In this document: positions 52,025-60,388 of the stretch, piece by piece | Layout of the letters: every line of letters begins with the position of its first letter | How positions within the stretch are numbered: the first letter of the stretch is position 1 | Assembly: GCA_023457895.1 (NCBI GenBank) | Contig: JAEXAY010000021.1 | Location: 142,134-206,133, forward strand | Length of the DNA: 64,000 nt | Source: Pseudomonadota bacterium | GTDB taxonomy: Bacteria > Pseudomonadota > Alphaproteobacteria > Sphingomonadales > Sphingomonadaceae | Reading direction: 5' to 3' | The notes under the pieces: model-generated | What the model was told of the DNA's origin: nothing | The model's input: only the letters and a program-made list of their open reading frames with translations | The model's database searches: none | Made by a program: the position numbers and the translations under genes

Positions 52025-52540
52025 TGCGTTCATCCCCATATCCAAACACGCCCCATCCCTGTCTTGCCGGAATGCGAACTTCCCGTTGCGCATGATAATT
52101 CATCCTCCGGCCGCTACCCGCAAAAATCCCCGGCCCGAAAAAAGCTTTTTTCCGGTGCGGTTCATATCGATCTGGGTGCGGCCCGGAGTGAAGATCATCC
52201 TCCGAACGAGGTCTAGTAAGCATTGGGTAATGAGTCCCGCAAGGCCGCCATGGTAAAAAAACTGAAATAAATGGCATTGACTCGGCCAAGCCGAGAGAAT
52301 TCAAAGCCTTTTATTTTTATTTATTATTTTCAAATGGTTATCTCGCATACATCTTTGGTCAACCATCCCGAATCGCGGACTAAGCTGGACTTCCCGCAGA
52401 CCATCGCTGATGTAACATTTGAGTAGGCTCAGAAGCGGCTGACGGAACGAAAAGAGAATGTTGAAAAGGCGGCGGCGAATGGCGTCACGGAATCGCAACA
52501 TACAGGGGCGAATCGATTCGCGGCACACCGGACCGGGACA
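52025..52540. promoter_or_regulatory. dnaA upstream region with GANTC cluster
   Basis: Six GANTC sites (52232, 52279, 52370, 52491, 52510, 52515), recognised by the CcrM methylase in alphaproteobacteria, lie within 288 bp. An AT-rich block is at about 52296-52350 and a 16-base palindrome GAAAAAAGCTTTTTTC at 52137-52152. In Caulobacter, GANTC methylation controls dnaA transcription. No clear DnaA boxes (TTATCCACA) were found, so I do not call an origin. Confidence 0.45.
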
Positions 52541-52578
52541 AAAACAAAACCCTGCCGGACCATCGTCCCGCAGGGTTT
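52541..52578 (-). terminator. intrinsic terminator of rpsT
   Basis: A 9-bp stem AAACCCTGC/GCAGGGTTT (52547-52555 with 52570-52578) with an inner GGAC/GTCC stem. The minus strand continues TTTTGTTTTTG. It lies 46 bp past the rpsT stop. Confidence 0.88.
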
Positions 52579-52623
52579 GCAACTACGGTGCGGTGCTGCC
52601 CGGAGGTGACACCGGTCAGACCG

Positions 52624-52887
52624 TTAGCCGAGCGCTGCGACGCGCTTGGTGAGGCGCGACATCTTGCGCGCAACGGTGTTCTTGTGAAGCACGCCCTTGG
52701 CGACACCCTTGGCCATCTCCGGCTGCGCAACCTGCAGCGCCTGAGCTGCAGCATCCTTGTCGCCCGCGGTCAGCGCGGCTTCCACCTTCTTGACGAGGGT
52801 GCGGATGCGGCCGATGCGCGCACCATTGATTTCGGCGCGGCGGGCGTTGCGGCGGATACGTTTTCTGGCTTGCGGCGTGTTGGCCAT
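52624..52887 (-). CDS. rpsT: 30S ribosomal protein S20
   Basis: 87 residues, the expected size: MANTPQARKRIRRNARRAEI, then RIRTLVKKVEAALTAGDKDAA and KGVLHKNTVARKMSRLTKRV. S20 binds 16S rRNA early in small-subunit assembly. It has its own terminator and precedes dnaA on the same strand, an order conserved in alphaproteobacteria. Confidence 0.98.
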   Translation of the reverse strand: MANTPQARKRIRRNARRAEINGARIGRIRTLVKKVEAALTAGDKDAAAQALQVAQPEMAKGVAKGVLHKNTVARKMSRLTKRVAALG

Positions 52888-53002
52888 TTAGTCCTCGAAT
52901 TAGCTGCTGTTTGCAATAAAATAGGGGCCGAAATCACGAGATTCGGCCCGCAAGATTGGCGGGCTTTACCGATTCACCCCGGAAACGTCAACCATAAGCC
53001 GT

Positions 53003-53818
53003 TCATTTCTGGCACCTGGCGCAGAAAAAGGTCGAGCGGCCCCCATCGACCTGACGCCGGACTGGCTTGCCGCACGTCCGGCAGGGCTGTCCTTCACGGC
53101 CATAGACGAGCCAGTCCTTGGCAAAATAGCCCAGCTCACCATCGGGCCGGGCAAAATCGCGCAACGTCGAGCCTCCCGCCGCGATCGCCGCGAGCAGTAC
53201 CTGCTTGATCGCCGGGACAAGCCGTTCAAGCCGCGCGCGGCTGATCCTGCCGGCCGGGGTGCGCGGATTGATTCCAGCCATGAACAGCGCCTCGCACACA
53301 TAGATATTCCCGAGCCCGGCCACCACGCGCTGGTCGAGTAACGCCAGCTTGATTGCTGTCGCCTTGCCTTTCAGCCGCTGGTGAAGCGCGGCGGCGGTAA
53401 AATCGTCGGACAGCGGTTCGGGGCCCAGCGCGAGAAACGGCATAAAGACGCGCTCGGCCTCACCCATGACGATATCAACCGAACCAAAGCGGCGCGGATC
53501 GTTGAGCGCGAGCACATGGCCCGCCGCGGTGGTCAGCAGCAGATGGTCGTGCCGGTCCTCCCCCTCCGGGTCGACGCGCCAGCGCCCCGACATGCCGAGA
53601 TGAAAGATCAGCGTATCATCGCGGTCGGTTCTGATGAGGCCATATTTTGCGCGGCGGGACAGCACTGTCACATTCGCTCCGGTCACGCGCTGCACCAGAT
53701 CAACCGGAAACGGGCGCCGCAATCCCTCCCGCCGCAATTCCACAGCGGCAATCTTCTGCCCCTCCAGAAAGGGCCGGAGTCCCGCAACGGTGGTTTCGAC
53801 TTCCGGCAGTTCAGGCAT
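53003..53818 (-). CDS. mutM: formamidopyrimidine-DNA glycosylase
   Basis: 271 residues from the ATG at 53816-53818. MutM must begin with Met-Pro-Glu (the processed Pro is the catalytic nucleophile), so MPELPEVE fixes the start. It removes 8-oxoguanine and cuts the strand. Other marks: HLGMSGRW, VAGLGNIYVCEALF (H2TH region) and the C-terminal zinc finger CRTCGKPVRRQVDGGRSTFFCARC. It lies between rpsT and an SDR gene, divergent from ubiE as in relatives. Confidence 0.96.
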   Translation of the reverse strand: MPELPEVETTVAGLRPFLEGQKIAAVELRREGLRRPFPVDLVQRVTGANVTVLSRRAKYGLIRTDRDDTLIFHLGMSGRWRVDPEGEDRHDHLLLTTAAGHVLALNDPRRFGSVDIVMGEAERVFMPFLALGPEPLSDDFTAAALHQRLKGKATAIKLALLDQRVVAGLGNIYVCEALFMAGINPRTPAGRISRARLERLVPAIKQVLLAAIAAGGSTLRDFARPDGELGYFAKDWLVYGREGQPCRTCGKPVRRQVDGGRSTFFCARCQK

Positions 53819-53958
53819 GCACACGTGCTTTCATGGACATCACCAGTGATGCTTCGACGTCACGAGGTCAACACGGCTCGCGACTGACGGAACGAACAGG
53901 CGCAACAGCGGGTTGGATGGGTTAGATCACCCGCGCATCAGAAGAGAGGAGTATCACC

Positions 53959-54744
53959 ATGGCATCCGATAAACATCCCAATAATGGCAAGGTCATCATC
54001 ATCACCGGGGGCGCGTCCGGCCTTGGACTGGCAGCGGCTGAGCGGCTAGCGCGCGAGGGCGCAAAGCTGGTACTCGTCGACCTCAAGGAAGAAGCCCTCA
54101 GTAAAGCGGCTGAGGGGTTAGGCAAGGATGCTGATGTCACCCTCGTCACGGCAGACGTCTCCGACCTCGAGCAGGTCAGGGCCTATGTGAAGAAGACGCT
54201 CGACACTCATGGCCGCGTCGACGGATTCTTCAACAATGCGGGAATCGAGGGCAAACAAAACCTCACCGAGGATTTCGGCAAAGAGGAGTTCGGCAAGGTC
54301 GTTGGTATCAACCTTAACGGTGTGTTCTACGGCATGGCCGAAGTTCTAAAGGTAATGCGCGAACAAGGTTCGGGCTCGATCGTCAACACGGCCTCCGTCG
54401 GCGGCATTCGCGGCGTCGGCAACCAATCTGGCTACGCTGCCTCGAAACATGGCGTCGTGGGCCTCACCCGCAACAGCGCGGTCGAATATGGCCAATATGG
54501 AATTCAGATCAACGCAATCGCGCCGGGTGCAATCATGACCCCTATGGTCGAAGGCTCACTGCGCCAGATCGGCGGCGAGAAATGGGATGAGGTCGGCCGC
54601 GAATTCGTCAAGCCCAACCCGATGCAGCGCTTCGGCAAGCCCGAGGAGGTGGCAGCACTCGTCTCGTTCCTGCTGGCGGGCGAGGCTGGGTTCATCAATG
54701 GCGCGGTCATCACCATAGATGGCGGGCAGTCGTATAAATATTAG
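53959..54744 (+). CDS. SDR-family oxidoreductase
   Basis: 261 residues. Classical short-chain dehydrogenase: cofactor site ITGGASGLGLAAAE, NNAG in FNNAGIEGK, and the catalytic Ser-Tyr-Lys in VNTASVGG and SGYAASKHG. LVLVDLKEE after the second strand ends in Asp, suggesting NAD(H) preference. A good AGGAG site lies before the ATG. It sits between mutM and ubiE, which are normally neighbours, and may be a later insertion. Substrate unknown. Confidence 0.92.
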   Translation: MASDKHPNNGKVIIITGGASGLGLAAAERLAREGAKLVLVDLKEEALSKAAEGLGKDADVTLVTADVSDLEQVRAYVKKTLDTHGRVDGFFNNAGIEGKQNLTEDFGKEEFGKVVGINLNGVFYGMAEVLKVMREQGSGSIVNTASVGGIRGVGNQSGYAASKHGVVGLTRNSAVEYGQYGIQINAIAPGAIMTPMVEGSLRQIGGEKWDEVGREFVKPNPMQRFGKPEEVAALVSFLLAGEAGFINGAVITIDGGQSYKY

Positions 54745-54763
54745 GATATCGAGTTCACCGCCG

Positions 54764-54798
54764 GGTGTCCTGAACCGCTCAGGCAGGTTCAGGACACC
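54764..54798. terminator. perfect hairpin after the SDR gene
   Basis: 13-bp arms GGTGTCCTGAACC and GGTTCAGGACACC (54764-54776 with 54786-54798), loop of 9 bases. No T tract follows on either side, so it may be a terminator stem or a relic of a family B repeat (shared GTTCAGG core). Confidence 0.5.
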
Positions 54799-54921
54799 GC
54801 ATTCAACTGGGCGCAAAAAGCACTCGCGGCCCCATCCCGTCACCCATCTCGATCATGACATCTCCATTTGCCCTCGCCTGCCCGCCTCGCTAAGGCTCGC
54901 GGGCAAAGAGGTGCGCATATC

Positions 54922-55662
54922 ATGGCAAGTTCCAGCAAGACGGTTTCATTCGGCTATCAGGATATCGACGCGAGCGAGAAGACGGGCAAGGTCGGGGCGA
55001 TCTTTTCCTCGGTGGCGTCGCGCTACGACATCATGAACGATGCGATGTCGGGCGGCATGCACCGGCTGTGGAAGGACCAGTTCGTGCGGCGGGTGAAGCC
55101 GCGCGCGGGCGAGGATATCCTCGACATGGCGGGCGGCACCGGGGACATCGCGTTCCGCATGGCGCAATCGGGGGCGCAGGTGACGGTGTCCGACATCAAC
55201 CCGGACATGCTCGCGGTCGGCATGGAGCGCGCCGCGGACCGCGGCATCGACAGCCTCGTCTGGTCGGAGCAGAATGCCGAAAAGCTGAGCTTTCCGGATG
55301 CGCATTTCGACGCCTATACCATCGCCTTCGGCATCCGCAACGTCACCGACATCCCCGCCGCGCTGCGCGAAGCCCACCGCGTGCTGCGCTATGGCGGGCG
55401 CTTCTTCTGCCTCGAATTCTCGACCACCACCTGGCCGGGCTTCGGCGATGTCTATGACGCCTATTCGCACAAGGTCGTGCCGAAGATCGGCAAGGCGATC
55501 GCGGGCGACGAGGAGAGCTATCGCTATCTCATCGAATCGATCCGCCGCTTTCCCGACATGCCCGCGTTCGAGGCTTTGATCCGCGCGGCGGGCTTTGCCC
55601 AGACGAAGGTCGAGCCGATTCTGGGCGGCCTCGTCGCGATCCATTCGGGCTGGAAGGTGTGA
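54922..55662 (+). CDS. ubiE: demethylmenaquinone/2-methoxy-6-polyprenyl-benzoquinol methylase
   Basis: 246 residues from the ATG at 54922. UbiE is an S-adenosylmethionine C-methyltransferase in ubiquinone synthesis. Motifs: ASRYDIMNDAMSGGMHRLWKD, ILDMAGGTGDIAFRMA (SAM site), IAFGIRNVTD and RFFCLEFSTT. It is followed by ubiB (separated by a palindromic element) and coaBC, the normal order for the group. Confidence 0.97.
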   Translation: MASSSKTVSFGYQDIDASEKTGKVGAIFSSVASRYDIMNDAMSGGMHRLWKDQFVRRVKPRAGEDILDMAGGTGDIAFRMAQSGAQVTVSDINPDMLAVGMERAADRGIDSLVWSEQNAEKLSFPDAHFDAYTIAFGIRNVTDIPAALREAHRVLRYGGRFFCLEFSTTTWPGFGDVYDAYSHKVVPKIGKAIAGDEESYRYLIESIRRFPDMPAFEALIRAAGFAQTKVEPILGGLVAIHSGWKV

Positions 55663-55715
55663 TGGGGCGAGTGGGCATGCCTTTCGCGCCGCCCGTGCCC
55701 TCCCCCCACCGCCGC

Positions 55716-55789
55716 GTGCCCCTGCGCAGGCAGGGGCCCAGTGTTACGGAGCGCAATGCTGCCCTGGGCTCCTGCCTGCGCAGGAGCAC
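55716..55789 (-). repeat. palindromic element family C, copy between ubiE and ubiB
   Basis: 74 bp: hairpin GCCCCTGCGCAGGCAGGGGC, middle TGTTACGGAGCGCAATGCTG, hairpin GCTCCTGCCTGCGCAGGAGC. The middle is the reverse complement of that in the copies at 20842 and 21239, so this copy is inverted. It lies 53 bp after the ubiE stop. Confidence 0.92.
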
Positions 55790-55877
55790 GTGGAAAGATC
55801 ATGACCTCTCCCGCCGCCTTCGTCCTGCCGTATTTGCCGACTCCAACCCCTCCCGCAAACGGGAGGGGAGCTGGTAG

Positions 55878-57422
55878 ATGACCTCCCATACCACCCATCT
55901 CTGGCGCATCTTCAAATGGGGGCGGACGCTCGCGCGGCATGGCGCGCTCCGGGGGATCGAGCAGGATATCAACACGCCCCAGCCGGTGCGCCGCATCGCG
56001 CGGATCGCGCGGGTAGGCGCGCGCATTCCGCGCGTCCCCGATTATGCCGCGGCCTTCACCGCGATCGGCCCGGCCGCGATCAAGCTGGGGCAGAGCCTCG
56101 CCACCCGGCCCGACCTCGTCGGCGAGGAAGCGGCGCGCAATCTCCTCAACCTCCAGGACAATCTCCCGCCGCTCCCGTTCAGCGCGATCCGCCCCCAGAT
56201 CGAGACCGCGCTGGGCAAGCCGGTCGAGGCGCTGTTCCAATCGATCGATCCGGCGCCGGTCGGCGCCGCGTCGATCGCGCAGGTCCATCGCGCGGTGACG
56301 AGCGACGGGCGGCCGGTCGCAGTCAAGGTGCTGCGCCCCGGCATCGGCGAACAGCTCGCGCGCGACATCGAAACCTATGAATGGGCCGCGGCGCATGTCG
56401 AGGCGATGGGCGGCGAAGCGGCGCGTTTGAGGCCCCAGCTCGTCATCGCCAACTTCAAGCGCTGGACCGCGCGCGAGCTTGACCTGCGCCGCGAGGCCGC
56501 ATCGGCCTCCGAGCTCGCCGAGGCGATGGCCGCCGAACCGGGCTATGAGGTCCCGGCAATCGACTGGGATCGCACCGCCGGCAAGGTGATGACGCTCGAC
56601 TGGATCGACGGCATCAAGATTTCCGACAGCGAGGCGCTGATCGCGGCCGGGCACGACGTCCGCCAGATCGCCGGACGGCTGGTGCTCGCCTTCCTCCACC
56701 AGGCGATCAGCCATGGCTTTTTCCACGCCGACATGCACCAAGGCAATCTGTTCGTGAAGGCGGACGGGACTATCGCCGCGATCGATTTCGGCATCATGGG
56801 CCGGATCGACCGGCAGGCACGAGTGTGGCTCGCCGAAATCCTTTACGGCCTTTTGACTGGCAATTACCGCCGCGTCGCCGAAATCCATTTCGAGGCGCAA
56901 TATGTGCCCGCGCACCATAATGTCGAGGAGTTCGCGACGGCGCTACGCGCGGTCGGCGAGCCGATGCGCGGCAAGCCGGTGAGCGAGCTTTCGGTCGGGC
57001 AAATGCTCGACGGGCTGTTCGCGATCACGCGCGATTTCGACATGCAGACCCAGCCGCACCTCCTCCTCCTCCAGAAGACGATGGTAATGGTCGAGGGGGT
57101 CGCCACCAGCCTCGATCCCCAGATCAACATGTGGGACACCTCGGGCCCGTTCATCAAGGAATGGATCCGGAGCGAACTCGGCCCCGAAGCCAAACTCGCC
57201 GACCGCATGGTCGAGGACTGGCGCACGCTTCTGCGCATGCCTGACCTCGTGCGCCGGATCGAGGCGCAGTTCCCGCCCGCCGGCGGCGCCCCGCCCCCCG
57301 CCCCGCTCCCAGAGGTCCGGCTGATGGGCGAAGGGCGCGGACCGGGGTGGAAATATGCGCTGACCGCGCTGGTTGCGGGCGGTCTCGGCGCTGCGGCGAT
57401 GTGGGCGGTCCGATTCTTGTGA
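55878..57422 (+). CDS. ubiB: ubiquinone biosynthesis ATPase/kinase-like protein UbiB
   Basis: 514 residues. ADCK/UbiB atypical kinase-like family: the KxGQ motif is in AIKLGQSLATRPDL, an ATP-site lysine in VAVKVLRPG, and the catalytic-loop analogue is DMHQGNLFV with AIDFGIMGR. The C-terminus ends in a transmembrane helix (YALTALVAGGLGAAAMWAVRFL). It supports ubiquinone synthesis at the inner membrane. coaBC follows 52 bp later. Confidence 0.95.
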   Translation: MTSHTTHLWRIFKWGRTLARHGALRGIEQDINTPQPVRRIARIARVGARIPRVPDYAAAFTAIGPAAIKLGQSLATRPDLVGEEAARNLLNLQDNLPPLPFSAIRPQIETALGKPVEALFQSIDPAPVGAASIAQVHRAVTSDGRPVAVKVLRPGIGEQLARDIETYEWAAAHVEAMGGEAARLRPQLVIANFKRWTARELDLRREAASASELAEAMAAEPGYEVPAIDWDRTAGKVMTLDWIDGIKISDSEALIAAGHDVRQIAGRLVLAFLHQAISHGFFHADMHQGNLFVKADGTIAAIDFGIMGRIDRQARVWLAEILYGLLTGNYRRVAEIHFEAQYVPAHHNVEEFATALRAVGEPMRGKPVSELSVGQMLDGLFAITRDFDMQTQPHLLLLQKTMVMVEGVATSLDPQINMWDTSGPFIKEWIRSELGPEAKLADRMVEDWRTLLRMPDLVRRIEAQFPPAGGAPPPAPLPEVRLMGEGRGPGWKYALTALVAGGLGAAAMWAVRFL

Positions 57423-57474
57423 TCAGTCCTATACCATGCTGGATATGTTCGCCTCAGGCGATTAAAAGACGCGT

Positions 57475-58704
57475 ATGACGGACAACTCGATCCTGCTCAT
57501 CATCGGCGGCGGCATTGCGGCGTACAAGTCTTGCGAACTCATCCGCCTGCTTCGCAAGTCCGGCCTGTCCGTGCGCTGTGTGCTAACCGAAAGCGGGGCG
57601 CAGTTTGTCACACCGATGACCTTGGCCGCGCTCAGCGAAAGCGAGGTCTTCACCACATTGTGGGATCTCAAGAACGAGACCGAGATGGGGCATATCCAGC
57701 TCAGCCGCGAGGCCGACCTGGTTGTGGTCTGCCCGGCGACCGCAGATTTGCTGGCGAAGATGACAGCGGGACTCGCGGGTGATCTGGCGACGACGCTGTT
57801 GCTTGCGACCGACAAGCCGGTACTGGCGGTGCCGGCCATGAATGTGCGGATGTGGCAGCATGCCGCGACGCGCCGCAATGTGGCGCAACTCAGGGCCGAT
57901 GGCATCCATGTGATGCAGCCGGACGAGGGCGAAATGGCGTGCGGCGAATTTGGCCCCGGAAGGCTGCCCGAACCCGAAGCGATCGCACGCGAGATCGCCA
58001 GATTACTCGCGGGCAGCGCGACACCGCCGCCTTTGCTCGAATCACCCGGACCTTTGGCGGGAAAGCATGTGCTGGTGACGGCCGGCCCTACCCATGAACC
58101 GATCGACCCGGTGCGCTACATCGCCAACCGCTCGTCGGGCAAACAGGGCTTTGCAATCGCCGCCGCTGCCGCCAGGGCGGGTGCACGCGTGACGCTCGTG
58201 GCCGGACCGGTGAGCCTCGCCACCCCCGATGGCGTAACCCGCATCGACGTCGAAACCGCGCGCGACATGCTGGCGGCTGTCGAAAACGCCCTGCCTGCCG
58301 ACATTGTCTTCATGGTCGCCGCCGTCGCCGACTGGCGCGCGGAAGCTGCGGCGCAGAAGATCAAGAAGGACGGCAGCGGCAAGGTGCCGCCGCTCAGTCT
58401 TGCTGAAAACCCCGATATTCTCTTAGCGCTTGGTAAACACGGCCAGCGCCCGGGCCTTCTCGTGGGCTTCGCTGCGGAAACCGAGAAAGTCATCGACCAT
58501 GCCGAGGCAAAGCTGGCACGAAAGGGCTGCGACTGGATCGTCGCCAACGACGTGTCGGGCGACGTGATGGGCGGCGATGCCAACAGCGTTCATCTGGTCA
58601 CGCGCGATGGCGTGGAAAGCTGGTCGCGAATGGACAAGACCGCGGTCGCCGAAGCGCTCGTTGCCAAGGCCGCGGCCCAGTTCAATGAAAAACCGGGGCA
58701 ATGA
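57475..58704 (+). CDS. coaBC: phosphopantothenoylcysteine decarboxylase / ligase
   Basis: 409 residues. Bifunctional coenzyme A enzyme. The CoaC flavodoxin-like half has IIGGGIAAYKSCELIRLL and PAMNVRMWQHAATRRNV. The CoaB half has VTAGPTHEPIDPVRYIANRSSGKQG, VAAVADWRAE and, at the end, DANSVHLVTRDG. It converts phosphopantothenate and cysteine to phosphopantetheine. Its stop overlaps the start of the DoxX gene (ATGA), which overlaps dut in turn. Confidence 0.96.
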   Translation: MTDNSILLIIGGGIAAYKSCELIRLLRKSGLSVRCVLTESGAQFVTPMTLAALSESEVFTTLWDLKNETEMGHIQLSREADLVVVCPATADLLAKMTAGLAGDLATTLLLATDKPVLAVPAMNVRMWQHAATRRNVAQLRADGIHVMQPDEGEMACGEFGPGRLPEPEAIAREIARLLAGSATPPPLLESPGPLAGKHVLVTAGPTHEPIDPVRYIANRSSGKQGFAIAAAAARAGARVTLVAGPVSLATPDGVTRIDVETARDMLAAVENALPADIVFMVAAVADWRAEAAAQKIKKDGSGKVPPLSLAENPDILLALGKHGQRPGLLVGFAAETEKVIDHAEAKLARKGCDWIVANDVSGDVMGGDANSVHLVTRDGVESWSRMDKTAVAEALVAKAAAQFNEKPGQ

Positions 58705-59123
58705 TGCGCAAATGGCTTTTCCTCCCCCATCTCAAGCAGAATGACGAAGGGGCCTACGCGCTTCTGCGGATATTGACCGGCGCCTTCCTCGTCTATGGTG
58801 TGTGGGACAATATGTTGAGCATCGAGCGGATGCGTGAATTTGCCGGTTTCCTGCGCGCTAACAATTTCCCGCTCCCCGAAGTCCTCGCTCCTTTCTCTGT
58901 CTATACGCAGTTTCTCGCCGGGGTCGGCCTCGTCCTCGGCCTGTTTACCCGATGGTCAGGACTTGTCGTTACCGCCACCTTCATTGTCGGTGTGGCGATG
59001 GTCCACTGGAACCAGAGCTTCCGCGAATGGTGGCCGGCGATCGTGCTGGTCGGGCTGGGTTTGCTGTTTGCTACGCGCGGTGGAGGCCGCTATGCGATCG
59101 ACACGTTATTGGGGGGAAAATGA
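58701..59123 (+). CDS. DoxX-family membrane protein
   Basis: 140 residues and four hydrophobic segments, beginning AYALLRILTGAFLVYGVWDN after a polar start. FSVYTQFLAGVGLVLGLFTRW and VGVAMVHWNQSFREWWPAI fit DoxX. DoxX proteins are small quinone-related or redox-associated membrane proteins of uncertain role. Start and stop overlap coaBC and dut by four bases each, so it is co-translated with them. Confidence 0.85.
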   Translation: MMRKWLFLPHLKQNDEGAYALLRILTGAFLVYGVWDNMLSIERMREFAGFLRANNFPLPEVLAPFSVYTQFLAGVGLVLGLFTRWSGLVVTATFIVGVAMVHWNQSFREWWPAIVLVGLGLLFATRGGGRYAIDTLLGGK

Positions 59124-59560
59124 CGGTCAGTATCAAGATCAAGCGCCTGAACAATGGCGGCGGGTTGCCGCTGCCCGATTATGCGACGCCGGGCGCGGCG
59201 GGCATGGACGTTGTCGCGGCCGAATCGCTTACACTGAAACCGGGACGCCGTTATGCGGTATCGACCGGGTTCGCCTTTGCCATTCCCGACGGCTATGAAA
59301 TCCAGGTGCGCCCGCGTTCCGGGCTCGCGCTCAAGCATGGCATCACCTGCCTCAACACGCCGGGCACGATCGACAGCGATTATCGTGGCGAAGTGAAGGT
59401 CATCCTCGCCAATCTGGGCGATGAGGAGTTCCGCATCGAACGCGGCGACCGGATTGCCCAACTGGTGGCGGCGCCGGTACAGCATGCCCTGTTTACCGAG
59501 GTCGACGAACTGGACAACACCGCACGTGGCGGTGGCGGCTTCGGCTCGACCGGAGTTTGA
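59120..59560 (+). CDS. dut: dUTP diphosphatase
   Basis: 146 residues from the ATG at 59120 overlapping the DoxX stop. The five trimeric dUTPase motifs are in order: TPGAAGMDV, VRPRSGLALKHG, LNTPGTIDSDYRGEVKV, RGDRIAQLV and GGGGFGSTG. It keeps dUTP low and supplies dUMP for thymidylate. The position after coaBC is conserved in this order. Confidence 0.97.
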   Translation: MTVSIKIKRLNNGGGLPLPDYATPGAAGMDVVAAESLTLKPGRRYAVSTGFAFAIPDGYEIQVRPRSGLALKHGITCLNTPGTIDSDYRGEVKVILANLGDEEFRIERGDRIAQLVAAPVQHALFTEVDELDNTARGGGGFGSTGV

Positions 59561-59603
59561 ATGCGCTTTCTCCTGGTGGACGTAAGCGATATGGACATCA
59601 CCC

Positions 59604-60371
59604 ATGCCCCTGACCGACCAGCAGCTTGAACGTTACGCCCGCCATATCGTCTTGCCGGACATTGGCGGTGCGGGTCAGGTGGCGCTGACCCAGAGCCATG
59701 TCGCGATCATCGGCGCGGGCGGAATCGGGTCCCCTGCCCTGCTCTACCTTGCTGCAGCGGGCGTAGGACGACTGACGCTGATCGACGATGACAAGGTCGG
59801 TCTCGCCAATCTCCAGCGCCAGATCGCGTTCGGCATGGAGGATATCGGCGCGCCCAAAGTCGATGCGACGCACAAGGCGGTGCAGCGCCTCAACCCTGAT
59901 GTGCAGGTCATGCCGGTCGAGGCTCGCATCACCGCCGATAATGCCGATGCGTTGCTCGCGGACGCCGATGTCATCCTCGACGGGAGCGACAATTTCGCCA
60001 CGCGGCTTGCCGTTTCGGACGCCTCGGTGCGCCTCCGCGTTCCGCTGGTGAGCGCGGCGATCGGCAAGTTCCAAGGCCAACTCGGCACCTTCCGCGGCTG
60101 GGAGGCGGACAAGCCCTGCTATCGCTGCTTCGTCGGCGATGCGTTCGATAGCGACGATTGCGACACCTGCGCAGATGTGGGCGTGCTCGGCCCGATGGTG
60201 GGGATGCTTGGCTGCATGGGCGCGATCGAAACCGTGCGCCTGCTCACCGGTTTCGGCGAGCAACAGGCGGGAAAAATTCAGCTGATCGACGGGCTTGCCA
60301 TGACGATGCGTGCAATCCGGCTCCCCAAGGATCGGGGGTGTAAAGCCTGCGCCCCGGCCCCCGCATCCTGA
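59604..60371 (+). CDS. moeB: MoeB/ThiF-family adenylyltransferase
   Basis: 255 residues. E1-like fold: RYARHIVLPDIGGAGQ at the start, GAGGIGSPALLYLAAAGVG (nucleotide loop), DDDKVGLANLQRQI and the arginine finger, SDNFATRL, and a zinc site with CYRCF and CKAC plus CDTC. These proteins adenylate the C-terminus of a ubiquitin-like sulfur carrier (MoaD or ThiS). No moaD, moaE or thi gene is adjacent, so the partner is unknown. MoeB is favoured by length and zinc cysteines; ThiF or HesA is possible. Confidence 0.85.
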   Translation: MPLTDQQLERYARHIVLPDIGGAGQVALTQSHVAIIGAGGIGSPALLYLAAAGVGRLTLIDDDKVGLANLQRQIAFGMEDIGAPKVDATHKAVQRLNPDVQVMPVEARITADNADALLADADVILDGSDNFATRLAVSDASVRLRVPLVSAAIGKFQGQLGTFRGWEADKPCYRCFVGDAFDSDDCDTCADVGVLGPMVGMLGCMGAIETVRLLTGFGEQQAGKIQLIDGLAMTMRAIRLPKDRGCKACAPAPAS

Positions 60372-60388
60372 ACCCGTTGGACCGGACG

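Noticed and set aside
52025..52623. Chromosomal origin (oriC) next to dnaA
   Set aside because: There is an AT-rich block, but no TTATCCACA-type DnaA boxes were found on either strand by eye. A GC-skew plot and DnaA-box scan would be needed.
54868..54921. Upstream extension of ubiE (18 codons)
   Set aside because: The ATG at 54922 fits the UbiE N-terminus; the extension has no family match.
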